A DNA stretch of 64,000 nucleotides, taken from positions 682,001 through 746,000 of the forward strand of contig CAWAOM010000001.1 in assembly GCA_963783695.1 (NCBI GenBank), written 5' to 3'. Of the stretch, positions 33,904 to 41,685 are shown one piece after another (the stretch's first letter is position 1; every line of letters starts with the position of its first letter). Both the position numbers and the translations under genes were made by a program. Origin of the DNA: BM003 sp963783695. GTDB taxonomy: Bacteria > Pseudomonadota > Gammaproteobacteria > Steroidobacterales > BM003. Under the pieces are notes generated by a model. It searched no databases, was not told the DNA's origin, and saw only the letters and a list, made by a program, of their open reading frames with translations.

Positions 33904-34428
33904 CTAACCGGGTGAAAGTGGAACCTCGTGATAGTCGAGTGCCCATTCGCGCATGTAACGCACCTGAGTCGGTGTGATGCGGTAGATGATCAGCTCCGGG
34001 TTGTCGACTGATCCGAGGTAGTGTTTCAGCAGCGGGTTCTCCGCGAAAATCTCTTCCAGCAGCGCGCGCTCCTCGACGGCCACGGCAACGCCGGTGATTC
34101 GAACCTGGTTGTGATGAGTATCCATGTAACAAAGCTCGACGTTCGGGTTGGCCGCGATTTCGCCGGTCTTGTGATACGCGCGCAGGTTGGCCACATAAAC
34201 GGTGAAGCCATCGGTACGTACCGGTGAGACGGGACGCACGCGTGGCTGATCACCGTCGATAGTGGCAAGTTGCGGAAAGCGGGCATCGGCAATGGTGGCA
34301 CTGGCCAGGCGTGGCACATCTGCGGGATCGACCGGCTCGGGTTGAGGTTTCGCCATTTCGACAGGTCCAGGGGCGTTATGAGTGAGCTGTGTACCCAAAG
34401 CATAGGCGGCGACTCCCGCAATCGCCAT
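33904..34428 (-). CDS. Pyridoxamine 5'-phosphate oxidase-like (split-barrel FMN-binding) protein
   Basis: 174 residues with a PPOX split-barrel pattern: FPQLATIDGDQPRVRPVSPV, FTVYVANLRAYHKTGEIAAN, VELCYMDTHHNQVRITGVA. Such small proteins bind FMN or F420 and are often called general stress protein 26-like; the substrate is unknown. The start is uncertain: ATG 34428 adds a short hydrophobic lead (IAGVAAYALGTQL), ATG 34356 begins at AKPQPEPVDPADV; neither has a good ribosome-binding site. Confidence 0.75.
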   Translation of the reverse strand: MAIAGVAAYALGTQLTHNAPGPVEMAKPQPEPVDPADVPRLASATIADARFPQLATIDGDQPRVRPVSPVRTDGFTVYVANLRAYHKTGEIAANPNVELCYMDTHHNQVRITGVAVAVEERALLEEIFAENPLLKHYLGSVDNPELIIYRITPTQVRYMREWALDYHEVPLSPG

Positions 34429-34484
34429 GCGCCGTGGTCAGGCCGATCACCTGTCACGCCGGCGAATCGACACACTGCCACGCT

Positions 34485-35195
34485 CTACACGAACGTCGCG
34501 CCTTCGCCACCAAGATCGTCGGGTACCACATTGAAGCTGACCAGCGTCCGCCGCCTCCGTGTATACCTGACTTCGGCGACCGAGCAGTTTCGGACCACGA
34601 AACTGATTTCGACGACCTTGTCATCGGATAATTCCAGCAGGTGCCCAAGGCCGGCAGATACAAAACCACCGGAGGTAAATGCGGCGGTGACATGGTCGTC
34701 GGCGGCGGCTTGTGTCAGGCGATCGAGGCCACTCCCGGCACGGGCCCTGAAGTCGGCCCAGTTTTCCATCCCGTCGACTTTTACCCTGCCCAGAGCCCAG
34801 TCTGTAAGTACCTGGCGATATTTGCCAAAGTAGTCGCGTTTTATGGCTTCGCGGTCCGCGCTGGGGCCGATCTCCGGATGAATGGCATCATTGTCCGGTG
34901 AGCCGAACCCGGTCACCGTTTTGACGACAGCGATTCCCTGGTGTTCGTCGAGCTCGGTCGCGATCTGCACCTCCGGCCAGTGGCATCCTGCACTGATAAA
35001 TTGTTCGCCGACGAGTTGTGCCGTCTGCCGATGGCGCAGCAGTGGGCCAATGACAACGTCATGGGGTCGCACCCCCGTTGCAACCCAATGCCGTCCCAGT
35101 GCCCGAGCCTGGCGTCGGCCGTGCTCGGTGAGCCGATCGTAGGTTGGGCCAAAAAAGGAGGCTTGTGCGTGCCGTACGAGGAGCAACGTGGCCAT
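34485..35195 (-). CDS. Histidine phosphatase family protein
   Basis: 236 residues of the phosphoglycerate-mutase-like superfamily. The catalytic motif is LLLVRHAQASFFG (His8) with TEHGRRQARALG and GPLLRHRQTAQLV following; a second catalytic His region is not obvious (VTAAFTSGGFVSA occupies the place where SxTHxG is usual). The specific substrate is unknown. The enzyme could be a broad phosphatase or a degenerate member because the second His seems replaced. Confidence 0.8.
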   Translation of the reverse strand: MATLLLVRHAQASFFGPTYDRLTEHGRRQARALGRHWVATGVRPHDVVIGPLLRHRQTAQLVGEQFISAGCHWPEVQIATELDEHQGIAVVKTVTGFGSPDNDAIHPEIGPSADREAIKRDYFGKYRQVLTDWALGRVKVDGMENWADFRARAGSGLDRLTQAAADDHVTAAFTSGGFVSAGLGHLLELSDDKVVEISFVVRNCSVAEVRYTRRRRTLVSFNVVPDDLGGEGATFV

Positions 35196-35229
35196 GATCG
35201 ACTCGGGTGCAGCGGATGGAGAGTCAATT

Positions 35230-36003
35230 CTAAGCGCGCGGAGGCCGTGGCAAGAAGGGGCTGGTCCTGGCGATGTACTCGGAGTATCCCGGTTTGGTCA
35301 AACGCAGACTATCCTCGAGCAATTTTTTGCCGCTGACCCGAACCAGTAAATAATTCATCAGCAGCGGAGCAAAAACGGCCCAGCGCGCAGCAGGGGCCTC
35401 GGCCGCGATCAGAAAGAGACCCCACCAGACACAAGCATCGCCAAAGTAATTCGGGTGCCGGGTATAGCGCCACAAACCGCTATCCATCACCTTCCCGCGA
35501 TTGGAGGGATCGCGCTTGAACTGCGCAAGTTGATAGTCTCCGACGGATTCGAAAACAAACCCGACAACAAATATCAGCAGACCGATAACCGCCAGTGGGC
35601 CCGTTGTCTCGATCCCGGAAACGATCGCGATCTGGACGGGCAGGGAGATCAGCCACATCAGAGCGCCCTGGAGAAAAAAGATTTTAACGAGGCTGGCGCG
35701 CTCGAAATCTCTATCGCTCGGATAGTTTTGCCGCATTGCCGCATAGCGCGGATCCTCCGGCAGGTCTTTGTTTCGTCGCCACAGGTGAACCCCAAGGCGC
35801 GCGCCCCAGATTGTCACCAGTATGGCCAGCGCGACAGAGACGAAACTCGGCGCGGATTCACGCGCCACCGCGATCCACGCGATCAGCGCGAACCCGGGAC
35901 CCCAGAAGAGGTCGATAAGACTGACATCGTGGCGCGAAATGGATACGCGCCACAGAATTGTCATGCCGACCAATGTCGCGATCAATGTGATGACGTATGT
36001 CAA
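35230..36003 (-). CDS. DUF1295 membrane protein (steroid 5-alpha-reductase-like fold)
   Basis: 257 residues, about seven hydrophobic helices, with the C-terminal hallmark SGLWRYTRHPNYFGDACVWWG and PGYSEYIARTSPFLPRPP. The family belongs to the 5-alpha-reductase/isoprenylcysteine methyltransferase fold; substrates are largely unknown. I prefer TTG 36003 because GGGAGG lies six bases upstream and the first helix follows at once; the open frame to 36168 would overlap the exbB remnant and adds non-hydrophobic, unconserved residues. Confidence 0.85.
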   Translation of the reverse strand: MTYVITLIATLVGMTILWRVSISRHDVSLIDLFWGPGFALIAWIAVARESAPSFVSVALAILVTIWGARLGVHLWRRNKDLPEDPRYAAMRQNYPSDRDFERASLVKIFFLQGALMWLISLPVQIAIVSGIETTGPLAVIGLLIFVVGFVFESVGDYQLAQFKRDPSNRGKVMDSGLWRYTRHPNYFGDACVWWGLFLIAAEAPAARWAVFAPLLMNYLLVRVSGKKLLEDSLRLTKPGYSEYIARTSPFLPRPPRA

Positions 36004-36091
36004 AACTGGCCTCCCGGCGGCACGTCTGGCAACGGTAAACGCTGCGCCCGTATTCGACCAACATATCATCACGGATGCGGTTTGGCGGTTT

Positions 36092-36268
36092 TCATCCGTA
36101 GGGACCGGTAATGCGCGGTCGATGGCCTCGGGTGTGTCGCGAGCCACGATACCGACGATGGCCGGCATGGTCGGGGCGCTGGCCAGGCTGTTTGCCGATA
36201 CCTACCTCATCCGGCGCGCGGCGAGCGAAATAGAAGTACTGAAAGACCACATGACTACCGACCACTGA
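36092..36268 (+). pseudogene. 3' remnant of an ExbB/TolQ-type proton channel
   Basis: The frame ending at TGA 36266-36268 reads GTGNARSMASGVSRATIPTM and AGMVGALARLFADTYLIRRA, which resembles the last transmembrane helix region of ExbB-type channels in exbB-exbD-tonB clusters. Everything N-terminal of this is missing and the DUF1295 gene on the other strand occupies that place. The exbD ribosome-binding site overlaps its stop codon, the expected operon junction. Assignment rests on position and a short match. Confidence 0.55.
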
Positions 36269-36278
36269 GGAACACGGT

Positions 36279-36687
36279 ATGCGTCAGATATTTCCCGATC
36301 AGGAAGTCCAGCAGTAAGAGAGCGAGATCAACATCACGCCCATGCTCGACGTGGTCTTTAATCATGCTGATCTTTTTCATTGTCACGGCGTCTTTCGTAA
36401 AGGAAGCCGGTATTGACGTAAACCGGCCCGGCGCACAGACGGCACAAAAGAAAGAGAAGGCCAATATCCTGATTGTGATTTCCGCCAATAACGAAATCTG
36501 GATTGATCGTCGCCAGGTCGACCCGCGTGCAGTGCGTGCGAATATTGAGCGGTTACAGGCCGAGAATCCGCAGGGCACCGTGGTAATCCAGGCTGACAAG
36601 GAGGCAAAGACCGAGACATTGATCCAGGTCATGGATTCGGCACGCCAGGCCGGCGTTTACGACGTCGCGCTCGCCGCGCAGGACTAG
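36279..36687 (+). pseudogene. exbD: exbD, broken by a stop codon and a frameshift
   Basis: ATG 36279 (GAGGAA upstream) reads MRQIFPDQEVQQ, then TAA at 36315-36317, then ESEINITPMLDVVF in the same frame, the conserved ExbD membrane-entry motif. One extra A at 36360/36361 then shifts the frame; the rest continues as MLIFFIVTASFVKEAGIDV and a normal periplasmic domain to 36687. ExbD pairs with ExbB to energise TonB with proton motive force. Two independent lesions make a functional product unlikely unless they are sequence errors. Confidence 0.85.
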
Positions 36688-36688
36688 C

Positions 36689-37299
36689 ATGACCATCCTG
36701 CGTTACCTGATCGTTATCGCGATCGCCGCCGCTATCAACTGGGGGCTGTTGTTCGTAATGCAGGCGTTGATCCCGGCCGGCAAGAGTGAGCTCAACGATG
36801 ACAGCACAATGCACTTCGTCGATTTTGTCCGGGTAGAGCGCGAGGAACAGATCGAACGCAAGAAGCCGAAACCGAAAAAACCCATGGAACCGGACCAGCC
36901 CGCCACCGTATATGCCGCGACAGCAGCAGGATGCGCTGAATCCTGAGGTCGGCACGATCAGTATCGCTCCGGTTGCAGTCAGCGCCGATATCGATATCGG
37001 TGGTATTGGTCTGGGTAGCGCGGGCGGCGATTACCTGCCGATTGTCAAAGTGGCCCCGATCTATCCGCGGCGAGCACTCAGCCGCGGCATCGAGGGTTGG
37101 GTATTGCTCGAATTTACCGTGACCAGAGCACGGACCGTCACCGATGTCCGGGTGCTCGAGTCCGAGCCACCCGGTTTTTTTCGACAAAGCGGCCAGTGAG
37201 GCGGCGCTGAAATTCAAGTACAAACCACGAGTTGTGGGTGGCGAGCCGATCGATGTCAAAGGCGTGCCGCACAAGATCTCGTTCCAGCTCGAGGACTAG
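36689..37299 (+). pseudogene. tonB: tonB, broken by two frameshifts
   Basis: ATG 36689 starts a membrane anchor (YLIVIAIAAAINWGLLFVM) and a Lys/Pro segment (KKPKPKKPMEPDQP). Near 36905-36911 one extra base shifts the frame; it resumes as PRQQQDALNPEVG and a TonB C-terminal domain (VAPIYPRRALSRGIEGWVLL, VTDVRVLESEPPG). A run of seven T at 37175-37181 shifts it again; with six T it would continue FDKAASEAALKFKYKPRV and end at TAG 37299. The architecture is the short TonB2-like type found with exbB/exbD/TPR. Confidence 0.85.
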
Positions 37300-37350
37300 A
37301 ACTGATCATGGCGACTGACATATTTCAGCTGATGGAAAAGGGACGCTGAA

Positions 37351-38663
37351 GTGCGCCGGGTGGTAAACGCTGCCGCGCTGGCTGGACGCCTGGTATTTGT
37401 GGCAATTGCCTGGCCCGGCGCGTCTCCCGCTGTCGGCCTTCTGCTGTCGGCCGCCCATGCCGAGGAGCAGACTCCCGGACAGAAAACACGCAAGACGCCG
37501 GCTATGCGCGAGACCGTCTACAAGAAGCTCAGCGAAGCCCAGGAAGCGAGCGAGGCCGGGCGTGAAAGCGAGGCCCTGGCGATTCTCGAAGAGCTCGAGC
37601 GCGATAAAAATATCAACAGTTACGAACTGGCTCAGCTCTATAGTTTTACGGGTTTGTGTATTTCAACCGTGAGCGCTACAACGACAGCATCCAGGCTTAC
37701 GAAACCGTCCTGCGCCAGAGCGATTTGCCGGAAGCCATGGAGCTGTCGACGATCTACACGCTGCCACAGCTGTATTTCACGGTGGAGCGATACGATGAGG
37801 CGGCAAAAAAACTCGAGCAGTGGTTTCGCCTCACGACCAATCCGGGATCCGAGCCCTACGTCCTTCTCGGGCAGGCCTATTATTCGCTTGATCGGTATCA
37901 GGACGCGATCCCACAGATCGAAAAGGCCATCGAACTTGCGCGCGCCAACGGCAAGGAGGCCAAGGAAAACTGGTGGCTGCTGTTGCGGGTCTGCTACTAT
38001 GAAATGGAAAATTATCCGAAGGTCGTCGAGATTCTCGAACAACTTCTCACCTATGAGCAGAAAAAGGAATACTGGACGCAGTTGTCCGCGATGTATGGCG
38101 AGATCGGCGATGATCGCAAGGAGATGCTCGCGTATGAGATGGCCTACATTCAGGGTTTTCTCGACCGCGAACAGGAACTTCTGACACTCGCGCAACTGTA
38201 TATGCAATCCGGTGTGCCATGGCGCGGCTCGCAGGTACCCGAGAAAGGCTTTGCCGATGACACCATTACCAGGAACGCGAGCAACTACCGCCTGTTGGCG
38301 CAGGCCTGTCAGATGGCGCTGGAGGACGAGAAGTCGATTGCTGCGCTGACCCAGGCCGCGGCCCTGTCCGGTGACGGCGAGCTGTCGGTACGGCTGGCCC
38401 AGGCATACGTCAACCTCGGACGCTGGGAGGAGGCCGCCGAGGCAGCGCGCGAGGGTATCCGCAAAGGCGGTCTCAATCGCAGCGATTCCGCTAACGTGTT
38501 GCTTGGCATGTCGCCATTAAATTTGAAGCGCTACGATCCGGCGCGCTCCGCGTTTACAGAGGCGCAAAAAGACTCTCGCAGCAGTGCGATGGCGTCGCAA
38601 TGGATCGCCTATATCGGTAAGGAGCAAGAACGCGAGTCGGAACTGCAACGCGCTCTGCAATGA
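37351..38663 (+). pseudogene. TPR-repeat secreted protein of the tonB cluster, frameshifted
   Basis: GTG 37351 gives a signal-peptide-like start and YKKLSEAQEASEAGRESEAL, a TPR repeat. At about 37648-37653 one base is missing; the remaining ~335 residues continue in the next frame as FVYFNRERYNDSIQAYETVL with many further TPRs (YFTVERYDEAAKKLEQWF, AYYSLDRYQDAIPQIEKA) to TGA 38663. Such TPR proteins follow tonB in gammaproteobacterial TonB2-type clusters and are thought to support energised transport. The downstream frame is long and could still be partly translated. Upstream is a 13-residue ORF at 37309-37350. Confidence 0.8.
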
Positions 38664-39691
38664 TTCTCATGCGTAGCACCCTTGGATCCGGTCTTCGTGC
38701 CGCAATTGCGGTAACCGCGGTGTTGGCGGTCTCTGGCTCGCCGTCGCCGGCTCGCGCCGACGTGCTGGAGCCGACTCCGGCCGCAACGCGAAATCCGCAC
38801 CCGTTTATACGCATTTTCGGTTTGCCTACTCCGGTCTTCGTCAGTCCGTCGGATCATGGCCGGTTCGGCGCCACGCTGCAGCTGACGAGCTTCTCCAAGG
38901 AAAGTAATCGCGGTAACGAAACGCTGACCCTTGACGGTGAGGCCTATGGCGCTCACCTGTTATGGCAGCAGCGCGCCGGGAACCGTTTCAGTTTCGATGC
39001 TGAGCTTCCCTTCCTCTATGACAGTGGTGGCTTTATGGATGGCACCATTGATACGTGGCACGACATCCTCGGCGTCGATATTCGTAGCCGCGACGAAGCC
39101 CCGAACGATCGCCTTCTGCATCGCTACCAGGATTCCGATGGGCGCGTGGCACTGATCGACGATTCCGGTGGCGGCATCGGTGATGCACGGTTGTCGGCCC
39201 GGTGGCACATCAACGGGCACAAGACCACCGGCAGTCTTTTGTCGTTGCGCGCCGGAGTGAAATTGCCGACCGGTGACGAGGATGAGTTTCGCGGCAGCGG
39301 CGCTACTGACTTTTTTGTCGCACTCGAAGCCGCGCGGCTGACGCCCTTGTTGGGACGTGTACGGTTTCACGGAAGTATCGGCTGGCTCGAGCTCGGCGAT
39401 GCCGATAACGATGCGCTCGCCGGTCTCCAGCGTGACGGGGTAGTGTTCGGCCACGCCACTGCAACCTTGCAGCTAGCCGATAACTGGCAGCTTCTGGGAC
39501 AGCTCGATGGCCATGGCTCGTTCTACCGTGGGTCGATTACCGCGATGTCGGAGGCGAGCATGCAACTTGTCGTTGGAACGCGCTGGGGGTTCGCCAGCGA
39601 CTATATCGGCGAGTTCATGGTGATCGAGGACCCGATCTCGGACACGTCGCCGGACGTGACCTTCCAGCTCGGCTTCTATCGCCGCTACTGA
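38660..39691 (+). CDS. DUF3187-type outer-membrane protein
   Basis: 343 residues: signal peptide (LRAAIAVTAVLAVSGSPSPARA), then NPHPFIRIFGLPTPVF and a beta-barrel-like alternation ending TFQLGFYRRY with an aromatic terminus. RAGVKLPTGDEDEFRGSGATD is a typical transmembrane-strand/turn signature of this family. It overlaps the TPR stop as ATGA, so it was part of the tonB operon, yet it is the only intact member. Start may be ATG 38660 or 38669. Function unknown. Confidence 0.8.
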   Translation: MILMRSTLGSGLRAAIAVTAVLAVSGSPSPARADVLEPTPAATRNPHPFIRIFGLPTPVFVSPSDHGRFGATLQLTSFSKESNRGNETLTLDGEAYGAHLLWQQRAGNRFSFDAELPFLYDSGGFMDGTIDTWHDILGVDIRSRDEAPNDRLLHRYQDSDGRVALIDDSGGGIGDARLSARWHINGHKTTGSLLSLRAGVKLPTGDEDEFRGSGATDFFVALEAARLTPLLGRVRFHGSIGWLELGDADNDALAGLQRDGVVFGHATATLQLADNWQLLGQLDGHGSFYRGSITAMSEASMQLVVGTRWGFASDYIGEFMVIEDPISDTSPDVTFQLGFYRRY

Positions 39692-39953
39692 GCGTCGCAC
39701 GCGGTGCGTAAAAACGCCCATCCGCATCGGGCGCGGGTTCCTGTTATACCCACAGAGGCGCGCATCGGACCCGCCGGCGCCGTGATAGGATCCGTCGGTT
39801 TTGCCGCCACGCCGCGACTTATCGCTCACCCAGCGCACCGTGTGATCAATGTCGTCGCTGTTATCCCGGCTGACTCCCTGTCAGCCAGTTTTCGGCTCAA
39901 TCGGTTTGCGGCCGCAGCGCGGGCTCGGCCGGGACCTGATAGCCTGCGCCGGA

Positions 39954-40964
39954 CTAGGCCTTTTCAAGCGCGGCGAGGCCCAGTTCAAGGCAGGACTCCG
40001 CCAACTCCGGCCACCGGCGGCTGTCGGCATAGTCCGGGTCATCGAGGTGCCAGATGAACAATTTGGCTTTCGCCAGCGCGCGCTTGCTCAGATAGAACGC
40101 CCACACCTCGTTGCTGACGGCATCTTCGCCAAGCGCAGCGCTTGCCAGTGCGCTTGCGAATTGCACATGCCCGAGTCGGATGCACTCCATGCACAACAAA
40201 GCCCATTCCTCGAGAACATCCATGGTACGAAGGCTGCGGCTGAACTCGAGACAATCTATCGCGCACGGCGTGTCCAGCAGGCAAATATGCTCTGGTCTCA
40301 GGTCGCCATGGCATTCGCGGATATAGCCGCGCTGAGCGCGTTGCCGGATCGCGGTTGCATGGTGCTCGAGAGTGAGCAACTGATGTTCCTGGAGAGCCCG
40401 TAGCAGGTCCATCGGCAACCTGTATCGTGGCCGTGCCAGGATCTCGTGATGAAGGTTGATATACCGCCGGAGGTGGCCGAGATAGTCAACATCCGGCATC
40501 TCGAGAACGGCGTAGCGTTGGTGAAACCGAAAAATCATTTGTGTCAGCGCATGGAATTCGGCTGCCCGCAGCGAGCGCTGCATAAGCAACGTGTCGAGCA
40601 TCCGCGCGGCGGGCAAGCGGCGCATGACGACCACATGCTCCTCGACGGCGTCACTGATGTTCCAGATTAAACCGCCTGCGGAGTCGCTGGCAATCGTCTG
40701 GACACCAACATAAACGGCCGGAGCGAACTGCCGGTTGAGGCGAATTTCCTCTTCGCAATGAAATCGTCGCGCGGCCAGCGTGCGGAAATCCATGTCATGC
40801 CACAGGATCGGTTTCTTGACCTTGTAGGCATGATGATCGGTCAAATAGACCAGGGCGAAGTGAGTCTCTATCTCCTCGACTGCACCCGGTGGCTCGGGGT
40901 AGTTTCTGCTGTCACGAAGAGCGCTGCGAAGGTTGCGGCTAAAACCGCGCAACGAGATTTGCAT
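39954..40964 (-). CDS. COG2187-type kinase-like protein (aminoglycoside phosphotransferase fold)
   Basis: 336 residues: VEEIETHFALVYLTDHHAYK, VKKPILWHDMDFRTL (the nucleotide-binding Lys region), RRFHCEEEIRLNRQFAP, then the catalytic loop RECHGDLRPEHICLLD and CAIDCLEFSRSLRTMDVLEE, the HGD...N/D-type kinase motifs. This matches the N-terminal part of COG2187 proteins, which often carry an extra P-loop kinase domain; that domain is absent here. Substrate unknown. ATG 40964 or 40994 are the best starts; the longer frame to 41063 is less likely. Confidence 0.8.
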   Translation of the reverse strand: MQISLRGFSRNLRSALRDSRNYPEPPGAVEEIETHFALVYLTDHHAYKVKKPILWHDMDFRTLAARRFHCEEEIRLNRQFAPAVYVGVQTIASDSAGGLIWNISDAVEEHVVVMRRLPAARMLDTLLMQRSLRAAEFHALTQMIFRFHQRYAVLEMPDVDYLGHLRRYINLHHEILARPRYRLPMDLLRALQEHQLLTLEHHATAIRQRAQRGYIRECHGDLRPEHICLLDTPCAIDCLEFSRSLRTMDVLEEWALLCMECIRLGHVQFASALASAALGEDAVSNEVWAFYLSKRALAKAKLFIWHLDDPDYADSRRWPELAESCLELGLAALEKA

Positions 40965-41189
40965 TTCGTCACTGGTGGTATTGAAGTCGCGCATGATTGC
41001 ATTGCTCGTTGCCAGCCTCGAGGCCAGGGGGGAGGACAGAACGATTATGTGCCAATGCGCCAATGCGATGTCTACGTGTTTTCCCTAATGGCCCGGCGCC
41101 GGAGGCGGAATGACTATCATGTAACGATGTGCCGTCGCGGCAGTGGGCCGTCGGCATGACTGCTGAGGAAAACTACGAAAGGTATCATC

Positions 41190-41531
41190 ATGCAAAAACC
41201 TCTCGAAATCACCTTTCATAATCTCGAACCCTCGACCGCAATCGAACAGAATATCCGTAAGCGCGCTGCAAAACTGGATCGGCTGTTTGCTAACCTGCAA
41301 AGTTGCCGAGTGGTGGTCGAAGCGCCGCACAAACATCAGCACAAAGGAAAGCCTTATCACGTCCGCATAGAGATCGGCGTCCCCGATCAGGAGATTGTGG
41401 TCAGCCGGGCTCCGGCCGCGGATATCGCGAATCAGGATGCCTATGTGGCCGTGCGCGATGCATTCGACGCGGCGACCCGCCAGCTCGAGGCGTACACGGA
41501 CAAGCGGCGCGGGCAGGTCAAAAACCATTGA
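41190..41531 (+). CDS. Ribosome hibernation promoting factor/RaiA family protein
   Basis: 113 residues: KPLEITFHNLEPSTAIEQNI at the start, RKRAAKLDRLFANLQSCRVV, then YHVRIEIGVPDQEIVVSRAP and AYVAVRDAFDAATRQLEAY. This is the short HPF/RaiA fold that binds the 30S decoding region and inactivates or dimerises ribosomes under stress. Here the usual rpoN-hpf-ptsN context is missing; instead the gene lies before a Lon-related protease and a USP-like protein, a common arrangement in low-oxygen or stress regulons. Confidence 0.9.
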   Translation: MQKPLEITFHNLEPSTAIEQNIRKRAAKLDRLFANLQSCRVVVEAPHKHQHKGKPYHVRIEIGVPDQEIVVSRAPAADIANQDAYVAVRDAFDAATRQLEAYTDKRRGQVKNH

Positions 41532-41685
41532 CCGACGCCGCCAGGTGCGAAACGGTTAGCGCGCCATTTTGGGTCGCGCTGACACCGGGCGCAGCGTGGC
41601 TGTCACCGCGCCACCCGCAGTCGTCCGTTTGCCGGACCAGACTCAGTAAACGGACTTCATCCGGCGCATAAGGGAATATCCGGCG

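Noticed and set aside
39704..40057. 117-codon plus-strand frame after DUF3187
   Set aside because: Overlaps the kinase-like gene on the other strand and has no motif; probably a shadow.
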